Assembly (NCBI GenBank): GCA_905221605.1
Contig: CAJNDS010000226.1
Location: forward strand, 124,001-188,000
Source: Symbiodinium natans
Taxonomy: Eukaryota; Sar; Dinophyceae; Suessiales; Symbiodiniaceae
Length of the DNA: 64,000 nucleotides
Reading direction: 5' to 3'
In this document: one piece after another, positions 48,901-62,000 of the stretch
Position numbering within the stretch: position 1 is the stretch's first letter
Layout: each line of letters starts with the position of its first letter
The notes under the pieces: generated by a model
Seen by the model: the letters and a program-made list of their open reading frames with translations, nothing else
Told to the model about the DNA's origin: nothing
Databases searched by the model: none
Translations under genes and position numbers: made by a program

Positions 48901-49807
48901 AGAAGCCCACCAAAGATTTCGGACATTTCGCAGACACTTGCGGAGAGAGATGCCTCGCATGATCTCCAGGTTCACGTCCATGGAGGACAAAGCCACGACC
49001 TTGCGACACACTGCACAGCGGTCTAGCGCTCTTGCTCTATCCCGGCCCCATGTTTCTTTGCGTTCAGAAAGGAGTTTGGCTGGCCCCTGAACATGGCCCA
49101 AATTGGCTCTCTGAAAACGCCGAATCGGCAATACCTGTCACGATGGAGTGAGCTCATTTCTTGGGCGAAAGGCTCTCAGCTCCTAAGGTTTCTGACTATC
49201 TGTCGTATTTCTCGGGGTCTGTTTTGGGTACGCTGCCCTCACAAAACCATGCACCCGTGTAAAGACGAATCATTAAGCTCTTCAACCCTAACCAAACCTC
49301 ACATCCCAAACCAACAGAGCCCGAATACCCGCCAAAACAACACAAAATCTGCACACCCAAGGCACGTTGATCGGCTCCGAACTACAAACAGACGCAATTG
49401 GAAGAACTGTGCCGCCGACCTTTGCTGCAGCCACCAATCTACACTCCACGACCCTTTTACACTGGCAAATGTGCGTGCATTGGGGGGTAGCTGAACAATT
49501 CCTGGATCGGAAGTTTCCGCAAGCCAGTTTTTCGGAGAGTACTGAAATTGATATTCGACAAAAAACTGCTCAAAACCGTTCGTAAGCTCTCGAAAATTCT
49601 CTGCGCTGAAGACTCCGAAACCTTGTGGCTTACTCTACCGTCACTATGCTCACGCTGCGTGCCTAACATAAGCTTGCCCAGCCCAGGAACAACCCCGACT
49701 ATTTCCGACATGGGATTCTCTGCGTCATCCTGCTGGGGCTCAGCCTGGATGGTTTCGGTGGAAGGCCCCACGTCCTGACGAGATCTCGTGATGTTTTCCC
49801 AGGACAC
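45935..49807 (-). CDS. Multi-exon membrane protein with a TIR-like domain
   Basis: At least six exons can be placed on the minus strand. Exon a (48790 to about 48610): KSASVSGFDVFLSHTW, then a membrane segment WGLAFWLFILLLLMIIYM. Exon b (about 48424-48210): IWQSPTCFLDAVSIHQTDQG, YGLGGFLKASKELRILWSAP, YFSR. Exon c (46901-46823): RLWCIFELAAYRTANPTGKI, then TLAPVFV. Exon d (46713 to about 46577): ESAVAAYFVASYLACVSFTL and a second membrane segment. Exon e (46419-46318): VKRKLISDLQNFDIAQAQCR and DRDFVLDAITE. Exon f (46053 to about 45935): DWFGSQEAFTDYVRGNLGKA. Junctions b/c and e/f use GC donors, c/d a GT donor, and the frame is kept across them. FLSHTW ... FLD ... L..S..L..L.S..Y..RLWC.FELA follows the order of TIR-domain strands, so a TIR-like fold is inferred. 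An upstream exon (49800-49500) with SRQDVGPSTETIQAEPQQDD may be the N-terminus. The function is unknown. Confidence 0.6.
47040..48110 (-). other. Large intron of the TIR-like gene
   Basis: The 1.3-kb interval between exons b and c (48209-46902) has no coding segment that I can support. It contains a poly-C run (47291-47303), telomere-like pieces (47505-47540) and a CA tract (47925-47950). It starts with GC and ends with AG. Confidence 0.5.
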
Positions 49808-49890
49808 TTAGTACGCCTACACAGGTCCTGCACGTGCTTAGTAACGCGTTTTGCTGCGCCTGCTCCCCCTCTATTCTTGCTCCTGCTAGC

Positions 49891-50008
<118 letters not shown>

Positions 50009-50049
50009 CTACTGTACTGCTACCACTGCTACTCGTGCTACTGATGTTT

Positions 50050-52910
50050 CCAGTTTTCCACTAGCGTTCTACTGCCGCTCTACTGCTACCACTGCTACTC
50101 TTAATACTTCTACGACGACTGCTGCTACGACGACTATTTACGACTACGACGATTCCATTGGCACGTTGAAAGCCGCTGGCAACATCGCCCCAGACCTGGC
50201 TCCAAACACTAAGCGTCCTCTTTGTGGCAACACCCCGCCGACTGGCCCATGGCACCCGACTGAATGTGTGTTAAAACAAATCTCAACAATGAGGTGGCTT
50301 CTGGGATGGAACCTGAACATCCTTATGCACCATGGCTTTGTGATCCCCGTCAACTGTTTAAAAACACCTACACAGGTGGTGAAGTCGGGTTCCCTTTCAG
50401 CCAAGCCGTCGGCACTCCAGCAAATCGTTGATGGACATTTTTTCTCCAAAACAACTGGCAGCGTACATTTTCGAGTGCAATGCCAAAATGGAACTTTGTT
50501 GTGTGAATGGGTGCCAGGGCATGTCAGCTGTCCCACGCCTGTGGCACATGGCCTGCTGAGTCCTCCACTCAACACCTTGCTGGAGTTGCTGGGAATCGGC
50601 CAATGCCTCGTCGGAGAAGCGGCCCACCCCCTGAAGTCAGTTGTCCATGCAATAAGTTGTGCCTGAAAATTGAAGATGTTCTTTTTGAAACAAGCGTGGG
50701 CGATGTCACACGCACGGCGTTCATGTTGCAGCCAGCGACTGCAATATCTTGAGAACCGAAGAACATCTCCTGGTACTGAAGGAGATACGCAGTTTTGCTG
50801 GCGAGCGAGCACATGTCGCGACAGCGTAATTAAACAAACGGCTTGCGAGATGTTGTTTGGAAGTTGTTTTGCTTTCAGATGTTTGCAGAAACATGTCTTC
50901 ATTTCATGAAAGCGAGTGGCCGTGCAAAATCCGTGCACAAAGGGGGGGGGGCAGCAGGCTTCAGGGACTTTGGTGAAGAGCTACGGGATTTGTGTTTGTC
51001 GTTTTGAGGTTTAGGGTTCAAGGGTCTGAGTATAAGATTGACGAGTGTCTTTTGCCGGGCTAGAGGAAGGCAGGGCCAGAATGTTTGGCGCACATCCGTC
51101 TGGCCACAAGCTGGCCAAGTAACGGCCCGTGCTGGAAAAGCAAATCGCAAGAGCACTCCCATCTGCATTGATAAGATCTGGCATATTTCCAAAGTTCTCC
51201 AAAAGGAATCAACCCCTCCTGTATTCACATGTACCAGCTTTTCGCCACTTTCACCTGAAACTATAGTCTTGACAACTGTTGTGCACGCATGCAGTTACGC
51301 GTGGAGCCTTGCACACTTGCGCCGACGCTATTACGATCCCCACCCCCACCCCGCACCCCACCCCCACCCCACCCCACCCTCACCCCCCACCAACCCCACG
51401 CCCCCCTTCCTTGGGAACAGAAGGAATGGGGTCGAAGTGTACGAGTGGCCAGTTAGGAATGGTTGGCTGCTGGAAGCTCTTCCTCACCCCCCACTCCCCC
51501 ACCCCCCCCCCCCCCCCCCAACCCCACCACGATGAACACACACGCAAGCAATCATCAAACTACCAAACAAACTTTGGAGCTCAAGCTTTACAAGCGACAC
51601 GCTGGCCACATGCAAACACCTTGCAAGGATCTCCGCTCGCAACTAATCTTCCAACAAATTACCGTTTTCCATTGGTCTTGATCCGCTGAGTTTGTTTCTG
51701 ACTTGGGTATTCCAACTTTCACAAGCATTGAGATATTGTTGTCCTCATGTTTCCAAGGTGCTCAAAACATTCCAACTTCTCACAAATATCACAATTTGAA
51801 TTCATTTCAACGCAATCTGTTGTAAGAATGGTACAACAAATCCAAGAAATGTTTTGATAGGCCATGGAGTGCAATGTATGCAAGGTGGTAACAAAGAACA
51901 CCCAAGTTTGTCACCGAAACCATTTCAACAGCATGGACTGTATGGACACAGGTGACTTTATCATAGCAACACACAAGTATGCAACCATCTGCAGTAGACG
52001 TCGGAAAAAAATCACGGGTTTGCCAACCCTCGAAAGCGAATTTGGATCTGTAAGCATGAGGATGGTGAAATCGGCTCAAGTAAGCTATTGTGGGTCACGA
52101 CCGTGGTCATACAGTGAAGCAATTGGCACCATCGAAAAGGCGCCTTGAGGATGCACTTTCCATCTTCTTCTCCAAAGCGCGCGGCAATGCGAAGTTGTGC
52201 ATCGAATTAGTGTCGGGAGTGGTGAGACGGAAAGCTACCTGCCGCGCTACGGCAGTGACTTCCAGAAACTGGCTGCCAAATTGTTTTTTTTCATCTCTAG
52301 GAAACAGAATTTCCAACGCCAACAAGAGAGCAACATTGAGCGGTTTCGCAAATGAGTTCCCGACCCTGCTGCACGCAAGTGTTCTTAACACTTGGAACAA
52401 GAAAATTTTTGTTGATTCTTTCAAAAAATGAAAAACATCCCCTTGCAAGCGGAAGCATGGGACAAAACTGCAGAGCCGCAAGAAGAAAACTGGGAACTTG
52501 GAGTTTTTTGCCTAACGGCAAAATGGGGGGTGCGAAGCACTCTCCTGCTATGTCTGTAGCCTCCGAGAAAAAATTGCGCAAGAAGCAGAACAGAGACCTA
52601 ACAGTTGCAGAATCCATCAGTTGCAAAATCCATGAAACTCGACGTCTCAGCTGCAGTATAACAAAGTAAACCAAAACCTCTGGTCTCTAGAAGCCGCCAG
52701 CGTCAAGCGTCAAACGATTCACAAATATATAGAAGCCGCAAGGGTCAAACGACTCACAACACTTTTGAACAACAAATATTCAGAAAACATACAAAAGCAA
52801 AATCAGAGACAAACAAAGAGCCAGAAAAGAGGTCAGGAAAAAATATAAAAATAACGCAAACCAAATCAAAAGCAGTTTTGCACTCAAAAAACACTTCAAC
52901 AATATAAGCA
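50050..52910. other. Region with unassigned open frames
   Basis: Both strands carry moderately coding-like frames: plus 50340-50660 (SALQQIVDGHFFSKTTGSVH) and minus 50814-50660 (SLASKTAYLLQYQEMFFGSQ, then NAVRVTSPTLVSKRTSS). They overlap, so at most one can be real; the minus one could belong to the gene at 49.8 kb. The stretch 51.3-51.5 kb is C-rich (CCCCA runs), and 51.7-52.9 kb is AT-richer with no recognisable gene. Confidence 0.3.
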
Positions 52911-52911
52911 A

Positions 52912-53950
<1,039 letters not shown>

Positions 53951-53959
53951 ACTACTCAA

Positions 53960-55065
53960 GTACAACTACCACGACTGCACCTCCGACTCCTCCTCCATGA
54001 CCACTTTGACACCTACCACTCCAACTTTGGCGGACGTACCCTGCTGCACCACAACCACCAAGACCAAATCATCTTGGTGCCAGTGACAAGAAGGCAAAGC
54101 ATTTTTCCAGATGCCACATCAACCTGTACAAACTCTGTTCCACACTTTAACAGCAAATACTTACTCAGTGTTTGGTCTCTAGCACAATCCATTTGCACAA
54201 CAATGTGCTGGAGCGATGTGTGCATCTTGGAAGATGCCCCCAGCAGATCTTTTTCTTAGCGATGCAGTGTTCTTAAACACAGCGAACTGGATGTTTCGAG
54301 GCGTTCTCGCTCTGACAGTCAAGGTCTTTTCAGTTTCCATCCTTCTTCTCATTCTTTGACGCATTCCGTTGGTTACTTTGCCGGCACAGACCAAAACAAG
54401 CAGAGCTCCGACCCGGTGAAACCACAGCATAGCCAAGCGGGAAACTTCAAGGGGGAAGCTCAATCTTCACAGTGCACACCTGGGATCGACCATGTCGATG
54501 AAAGAGCTTGATCTATACAGGGTCTTAGTTTCAGACTTTAGTTTCGGGTTTAAGGTGATGTTGAGGCGCTCATCCCAATTAAGTGAAGCTAATTTTCGAG
54601 CCAACTGGACCTTAAGAAAACTTTCCAAAACCTCTTATTTTCCTTTAACTCCTAGAGCCAACCCGAAGTAACTCGCTAATTTGTTCTTTGCTGTGGCAGT
54701 ATCTCCAACGCACAGTCCCTTCCGATGTGGATGAGGGCCCTTTCGTTGGAATTTAAGGCCCACCAAAAGGGGCCTCCTGGGCGCGCAGCTGGTCTGCCCA
54801 TTGAAGTGCTGGTTTTTATTGAGACGGAGAAAATGTGTTACCGATCTTCAGGTCAACGTGCCCCCGGCAGCCACCGTAGCATTGTTGGCGAGATGTGAAT
54901 GTCGAAGACCCACCTACCCGGTTGCCCGTAACACAAGGATAAGTGGATGAGGTAACACTTGTGAGTGGGTGGCCTCGAAGCTCTCGAAAGAGCAAACGCC
55001 CGCCATCAATGCTTTCGTGGAGGGATCGCATGCGCTGGAGCAGTGCCAAAACTTCATCTCCAAAT
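53960..55065 (-). CDS. Possible secreted-protein gene, unidentified
   Basis: The frame at 54463 begins MSFPLEVSRLAMLWFHRVGA then LLVLVCAGKVTNG, which resembles a signal peptide, and continues KTLTVRARTPRNIQFAVFKN. Another minus-strand frame at about 54180-54060 reads SKYLLLKCGTEFVQVDVASG. Upstream, 55049-54870 reads RMRSLHESIDGGRLLFRELR. These could be exons of one gene whose product continues into the Ser/Gly-coding repeat at 53.9 kb, like the repeat-bearing gene at 3 kb. No family is recognised and no splice model is firm. Confidence 0.25.
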
Positions 55066-55339
55066 AGAAGTGAAAAAATGTATGAACCAAATCAAAAACT
55101 CACAATAAACACACACATGTATGCGTACATGAACATATATACAAAACACACATATCAACGCAAAGCCTTAAATTTTACAACAGAGGAGACTGTGGGAGCC
55201 TGTTTGTTAGAATGAGTTTGTTGCGCTGTTTGCTTTCTCGTTTTTTGTTGACGGCCGATGTTAACAACATCGAAACAGACAAGACCGCTTTCCAAAAGCA
55301 TGTGGACTCTTGGTTCCTGGTTGTTGCCGCTCCGCTTCC

Positions 55340-55376
55340 CCCAATATTGAAGTATTGAAGCCCTTTCAATATTGGG
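55340..55376. repeat. 12-bp inverted repeat
   Basis: CCCAATATTGAA (55340-55351) and TTCAATATTGGG (55365-55376) are perfect arms around a 13-base loop that repeats TATTGAAG. Confidence 0.8.
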
Positions 55377-56064
55377 CTGGATCCAAGGTGCGGAGATGAG
55401 AACTGAAATACAATGTGCTAGCAAGATACAGTGTTTAGTTTAGAATTCAAGTTAAGCTGCCTGCTTATCAGCTCATCAGGGGGAGGCGCGGGGGCTGATT
55501 ATAGCTATTCAATATGTGTTAGTTTACAAGAGCTTAGGTTTTGCTCATTGGAGATGATTGTTTGAGTAAAGTTTTAAGTACAAAGCTGAGGTTTTGCTAA
55601 TTGGAGGATGTTTACTGAATGTGAAAAAGCGACCTCCGCTGGAATGAAACCTCAAGTCTCTTCTTCAGCTGTGAGCTGGAGGGTAGTGCATGGACGCGCT
55701 GCTCGGAGCATTACGGCTGGCACAAGAAGGCGCCCGCAGCAACCTCTAGGGATTGGGCTGCCCCTTCTACCAGAGCAGTAGTGCCCCCGAGCCGCTCCGT
55801 TTGCATCGCCGCGCTAGGTTGGTTTGGTATTTGGATGGTTGAGCAGGAGGGTTGGGACTTGACCTTGCAGATTAAAGGTTTGCAAATAAGGCCTAGGAGG
55901 GGCAGTGCTGCATCCGAACCACTCGCTGGACTTGGAGCTCGCTCTTGTGTGAGCTCGCCCGCCGCGTCCTTTCGGCCGCACACTTCTCCTTCTAGGGGCC
56001 CCAGGAGGACCTCGAGCAGGGCCAGCAGGCGACAGAGCACGAAGGCATTGGGCCATCACTGTTA

Positions 56065-57405
56065 GTGAGTGCGCCTCCCATTTGTCTCTCCGAAACAGGC
56101 GATTGGGTGTCTCCAACAAACAGCGAGACCGTTCTGGCTGTCGTGCTGGATCTCTCGGCAAGTATGGCCGAGCAGCTTGGCAGGCCCGATATCCAAACGG
56201 AGCATATGTTTCCTTTCAGAGACGGGGAGCCGAATGTCTTCCCACTCGCATCCGAGGTTCTGAGGCTGTCGAAGGAATGGCTGGCCGAAGAGGGCGCCCT
56301 GCCCGCAGAGCTACACCACTGCGATCTCAGGTGGAGAGCCCCCGGTCGTGACACAGAGGTCAAAGGCTCCCAAACCAAAGCGCCCGACAGTGCAACAGCT
56401 GGCAAGCCAGCAAGAAGCCATCCTAAGGTAGATGACCACTCTGGCCGACCGCATGGACACCATGGAGGCAGGCCACCAACGGCCCCCCGTGCAGCGCATG
56501 CCAGCCCAGGTACAACCAGGTGCCCCGTTGCTTGCAGCCCTTCGCCAGCCTTTGTCGTCCCGGTTGCCTTGCACACAGCAGCCCGGCTTGAAGAGGCCGT
56601 CGCCTATCTTTGAAGTGCAGGCTTCGGTCCCGGCTCTTACGCCACGGATGCCGCCCAGGCCGCGGTGGGTGCGCGCATTCATCACCAGACTGTGGCAGAG
56701 AGGAGCTTCAACCCTACAGACCTATAGTTGCATCTGAACTCGCGTTGCATGGTTCTGGCTCGTGGCCGTTGGACAAGCATCTTGGCCCCGAACTCCTCAT
56801 GCCTTATCTTGAGCCTGAGGTCCTGCAGTCTTTCCCTGGAACCGATGCCCCAACTCCCACCTTCGACCAGGAGGACAAGGGTGAGTTGGTAAAGGTTTTT
56901 AGGCTTTGGGATAGCTTCGGTTTGCTCGGAGTCACCAGAGGGCCGCTGCCTGAAAAGAATCTCACCAGGCTTGCCTTCAAAGCGCCCGGCCGGCTCCGAC
57001 AGATAGGGGATAGAAGGGGCATGAATTCCCAGGAGGCTTTCCTTTCCTGCGAGGTCCCTCGAGGTTCTTGCCGACGGGGCCCCAGTTGTGCATGGCGCAT
57101 GTCCCTGCATTCCACTCCTGCTTGGTTGGGTCTGTGACGGACCGTAGGGACTTTTATTCGCAGGCCCGTGTCTCTGCAGAGCGGGGCCTCAGCAACGCAA
57201 TCGGCCCTGCTGTTCACCTCAGCGATCTTGCAGGTACCGCAGCTTACGATGCTTTTCTCCTGAAAGAAGCCTCGCAGAAAAGACGCAAACGGAGGCTCAA
57301 AGGTGATGGTCTCGAAGGAGACAGTCCAAGGTCCATCCTTGCGGGGCCTCCTTCTTCCGTTCATGGCACCTTCCTTGCTCTCCTTCAAGGTGATACCGGA
57401 GGGAT
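56065..57405 (+). pseudogene. Decayed retroelement (gag-like and RT-like parts)
   Basis: Three reading frames together give one protein-like path. Frame 1 (56065 to about 56370): VVLDLSASMAEQLGRPDIQT, then VLRLSKEWLAEEGALPAELH, then HCDLRW. Frame 2 (about 56360-56640): PKPKRPTVQQLASQQEAI, a TAG stop, then TTLADRMDTMEAGHQRPP. Frame 3 (about 56730-57050): GPELLMPYLEPEVLQSFPGT, KVFRLWDSFGLLGVTRGPLP and IGDRRGMNS. A further frame (57068-57405): LVGSVTDRRDFYSQARVSAE, then SNAIGPAVHLSDLAG. The last two resemble the N-terminal part and motif A (D..DFY) of reverse transcriptases in retroelements I associate with dinoflagellates. The downstream palm motifs are absent. Frameshifts and a stop make it a relic. 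The family name is uncertain. Confidence 0.5.
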
Positions 57406-58275
57406 CCCTCCTACTTTATTAATGTATTGGAGGGGGGGGGGGTGGTTGGGGGGTCCGATGCATTCCTGCCTGGGTTTCCCAGGAATAGCGAGACAGGAAA
57501 TGGCTGACCCTCCCCAAAACCTAAACCCGAAACCCGAAACCCTAAACCCTAAACCCGAGACCCGAAACCCCAAACCCTAAACCCTAGACCTTAAACCCTA
57601 AGCGCTAAACGCTAAACGCTAACGCCTAAGCCCTAAACGCTACACGCTAAACGCTAAACCCTGAACCCTGAACCCTGAACCCTAAACCCTAAACCCTAAA
57701 CCCTAACCCTTAACCCTACCAACCAAAGAATGCGTGAGCTGTGCAAGCATAGCAGAAGGATGCCTCATCTGTATGTTTTAGCATGGCTGCCAATCCCTAT
57801 TGCAGATTTGCCCACCGTCCCAGGGGGGGTTCCAATACATTAAAACCTTGATGTGTTCGATGGGGGCTACACCACTGCTGGGAGGGAACATCCTACTTTA
57901 TAATGTATTGGAGGGGGGGGGGGGGTTGGGGGTCCGATGCATTACTGCCTGGGTTTCCTAGGAATAGCGAGACAAGAAATGTATTGGCTGACCCTCCCCA
58001 AACCCTAAACCCTAGAGCCGAAACCCGAAACTCTAAACCCTAAACGCTAAACGCTAAACGCTAAACGCTGAACGCTAAACGCTAAAGCCTAAACCCTAAA
58101 CCCTATTTATAAACCTTAAACCCGAAACCCTAAACCCTAAACCCTAAACTCCCCAAACCCTAAACCCTGCCAGCCAAAAAATGCGTGAGCTGTGCAAGCA
58201 TAGCACAAGGATGCCTCATCTGCATGTTTTAGCATGGCTGCCAGAATCCCTACTGCAGATTGAACCACCCTCCCA
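57400..58275. repeat. Tandem segmental duplication containing variant telomere repeats
   Basis: Two copies are arranged head to tail. Copy 1 (about 57400-57815) and copy 2 (about 57883-58275) share TTTATNAATGTATTGGAGGG, a G run, GTCCGATGCATT, CCTGGGTTTCC, AGGAATAGCGAGACA and GGCTGACCCTCCCCAAA, then a heptamer block, then AATGCGTGAGCTGTGCAAGC and the TGTTTTAGCATGGCTGCCA segment. The heptamer blocks mix CCCTAAA with CGCTAAA and CCCGAAA variants (57517-57716 and 58003-58168). Confidence 0.85.
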
Positions 58276-58452
58276 CCTGGAGAACCAAACGTGCCGAAAA
58301 AAAAACAACATTTCACCAAAAACTCAACAACGCTTCTTTTTTTAGGAAAAAAGGAACAACGTCGATTTTCTAATTTCAAAGGTCAGCTAGCTGGAATATG
58401 CGAATTTCTGTGTGTTTTCCATGGTTTTCAAGAAATGGTTAAAGCATGTTTA

Positions 58453-58492
58453 AGATCAAAGCTTGGGTTAACAAAAACCCAAGCTTTGATCT
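58453..58492. repeat. Perfect hairpin 1, 17-bp arms
   Basis: AGATCAAAGCTTGGGTT (58453-58469) pairs perfectly with AACCCAAGCTTTGATCT (58476-58492) across a 6-base loop. Confidence 0.9.
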
Positions 58493-58500
58493 ATACATTG

Positions 58501-58540
58501 TTTACACATGTTCTTTTCAATGCAAAAGAACATGTGTAAA
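58501..58540. repeat. Perfect hairpin 2, 17-bp arms
   Basis: TTTACACATGTTCTTTT (58501-58517) pairs perfectly with AAAAGAACATGTGTAAA (58524-58540) across a 6-base loop, eight bases after hairpin 1. Confidence 0.9.
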
Positions 58541-58929
58541 TGCCCACACCACATGACATGTGTATAAAACCCTGCATGTTTTAAGGGAGCTCCCGCCGGA
58601 ATACGCTAGATCAAGCAGATTGGGTCCGCGGCATGCTGCGCTAACCTACACTTCCGGGTTCGGGGATTCAAATTTGTTGCAGAGGGTGACAGTTTTAGAG
58701 CCCCTGCTGTACGTTCGTGTAAGGGTCGGGTTAACCTTCAGGTTCTGCCACAGGACCGTCGAGGCGTAGCACTTCCCATTTTTGCAAACTCCTTCCAGCG
58801 TCCACAGGCGTATGCCAGGTATCGGCGCATGCAGGTTTTACCTGCCGTTGTCGGCCCACAGCCGCTGGCCTTGGATTGGACTTCAACAATAGGAAATTAA
58901 TGTGTGTTATACTTTTTTGTAGACAGACA

Positions 58930-59050
58930 CAGAGAGACAAATTTGATATTCACATTTCCATCAAGTGGCTTTGTTACACAGTATTCTGATAGACAGATTT
59001 GATATTCATATTTCCGCCAAGTGGCTATATTACACATTATTCTGACGAAA
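58930..59050. repeat. Tandem duplication of ~60 bp
   Basis: GACAAATTTGATATTCACAT then CAAGTGGC, TTACACA and TATTCTGA occurs twice in a row (from about 58936 and about 58995), with a few substitutions. Confidence 0.75.
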
Positions 59051-62000
59051 TCCTCGTCTGCGTAGCAGGCGTTGAGCTGCGGATTTATTCGGCATTGCTT
59101 CAGTTTCTCCCACTGGTGTACCCATGTGTGCAGCCTCGGACAAGAATTTCTTGCAAACACTTGCAATTTCATTGTATATAGATAGAGATATCAAAGGACT
59201 ATCTATCTGTACATTTCTTTATTTTTACACAAATACATAAATATTTCAAAGCGAAGAATAGTTTGCACAATTTTGATCACAGTGTCTTCGGCCGGAGTTT
59301 GTAGAGTCGACGCCCGGCAGCGTAACAGGAGAACGCCAGCCAAAGGTAGCCCACCACGAAACGGTTGCAGGCCGCAACCCCCTTTTCGACATCTGCAGCG
59401 GAGACCTCGTAGACACTCTTGTCCAGTATCTCGATGTTCACTGCCAGCGCGCGGGCAGTCCTAGGCTTAATTTGGCGAACTGGCAGGGCATAACTGACAT
59501 TGGCCTTCCTGCAATGCAGAAAGAATCGTTACACCCAAAGATCAAAATCATGACGATCGATGCTTTCTGTAGCAAGAATTCAAGACAAAGGTACATCGAG
59601 AGCACTTCCGCATGCTTCACATCAGAGGCCGCTTTGTTCGAGCGAGCGAAGGCGGGGGCGATCTCAGCCTGTAAGCACGCGTTAAGCCTAACCGAAATCA
59701 AAACGCTGAAAAGAAAATCCTAGAGGATGAGGTTTCGAGATGATCCCTACCAACAGGACAAAGCCATGCTGGCCAGGAACAAGCCAAAGACACACCAGTT
59801 TGACGTCCCACGCTTTCGCGTTCAGGGACGGGAACTTGTCGTCCGAGAGACTGAACTCGTCCAGCGAAAGCTGGTGGCCCTTCGATGTGGCCCAGTGCCG
59901 TGCCATGTCACAAGCTTTTTGCAACGCCAAGCCCTTGCCAAACATATCCACCAGCACGCTCGCCGCAAAGTCTGCTGCGAATCCACGCCATGCCACATGC
60001 AAAACATCATCCCAAATGAGGTGGTTGCTGAAACCACTGAGGCGAAGCAGGGGAGGCGGGTGTGCAAGCGATCCCAGGCTGTGATGAAAGTCCTTGGGTC
60101 TCAGATCAGATGCGATATTGTGTAATCTGCGCAGCTGCAACTTGAAAAACTGAAACAACGCCTACATTGACATGCGGCATTGGTCCGTACATGACTCATC
60201 AGAACCACGCCAGCCAGAATCGCAGAACACATTCAAATAATGCGTGGACCCGAGACCCAGGTACGTGCCCCCATCCTTGGGGTCGTCCGTGCTGGCGAGC
60301 CTGCAGCCACGAAAAAACCGCACACTCATGCTTGCTGGCTACTCCAGGAAATTTGGCATTTCACCTTATGTTCAAAAGCAGACCAGTCACTTGCATATGT
60401 GGCACATCCTGCACATGCACGTTAACACAGAGGGAATTGCACAAACTCTGTCGTGAGGTTTTGCCAAGCGTAGCAGCAACACCCTCTGCCGGTCCTGTTG
60501 CCCCGAGCAGCACCGTTCCCCTTCCAGTGCCGAGGACTGAGCTGTCGAGCTGTCGAGTCTATTGCGAAACTATGACTGAAGATCATCTTCAGTGTCGTAC
60601 GTATGAAACTCTCAGCGCCTGACAATTTGAAAACTTGGCTCAACCATTTCAAATCTCCCTTCATACCAAAGAAACGCAGAGGGCGCTGAGCACCACCAAT
60701 CTGAATCGACCTTAACAAATCTATTACTGCCGAGGGAACCATAACAAAACAAACTCAATCTCGCAACATTGCGCATACCACATACATATTGCATCTCCGC
60801 TACTGCACAGCATTGAGGTCATCGGTGAGGATATCCATCAAAGCATCAATCGTTGTACGTGCCCTGGGGAATTTCGCCCGCGATACCAAGAGGTGGCCAG
60901 GCACAGTGCCTGAGAAAGCTGTTGCTTAAGTATGAAGCCGTGTGATTCACCCCAACTCAAACCCTGAATGCCATCTTGCAATAGCTGAGTTTCACATCGC
61001 CAAGCGTGTCATCACGGTGTCCTTATGTGCTCGTTGTTTAAGTTTCTTGTGGAAACGAAGTGAAGCACTCCAGCTCTAGAATATTTGTTAGTGCAAGAGA
61101 GGCACACCATGATTGTGGGGGAAGCTCATGGAAAGCACCAGCAGATTTCGTTTCTTGAAGAAAGGGCCTTCGTCCCCGTGGATCCGCATCAATACATCGT
61201 CCGGGCCTAAGATAAGGAACGGATATGCTGGTCATAAGATTCACTGACACGAAGTGACCCACATTCACCCCGGAGCCTTCAGGACGCACGACATCACGTA
61301 GGGCGTCGCACTCATTGATCAGGTTCACCAGCCTCGCTCCACGAAATCTAAAAATTGACAGGCGTGGCAAACTTCGAAACTCTCAAGATATATGTTCAAT
61401 CCGAAAACGACTATCCCGAGCCAAGGGGCAACTGGCGTTCCTCCACCGTGCTCTCGCCATACAGCATATGTGCCAAGAGCCGCGGGTCCTTCTCCAGCCA
61501 TTTGAACCACGAGCTGGGCTTCACAATGCCTGACCACGATCATCAGTTCTAATGTAACATGGACTGGCTGGCACACGTGGCCACTGCGTGCCAGCTTGAG
61601 GGTCCGTTTGGGTCACGACAATTCGAAGCCACTTCAAGCAAGGCACTGAATTGTTGTTGTACCAGTTTCTTCCGGACCACTACAGGCAAGTTGACAGTAT
61701 CGACCCGAGGCAGTTCTTTGCTCAGCTTTGAGTGGAAGGAACATTCCTTCGCAACCGAAGACAAGCGACGAGTCTGATAGTACCGCGAACCTTCTTTCGT
61801 AGCAGCCCCGCACACGCTCTGACAAAGCCACTTGATATCAGCACCTTTTCGCGCAAGACCTTGTAGCATGGTTCTAGCCATCGGCGTCTCCACCATGTGC
61901 TCTAGATTGGAATATTTCCCGCTCCAATCTCCACGGATGTGCTCAGGGATGCTGTCATCGTCTGGTTTGTCCAAAGTTCTCCGAAGTTTGGACTGTCGGT

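Noticed and set aside
51864-52148. 94-codon plus-strand frame with several Cys residues
   Set aside because: No spacing pattern of a known Cys-rich family, and no flanking exons could be found.
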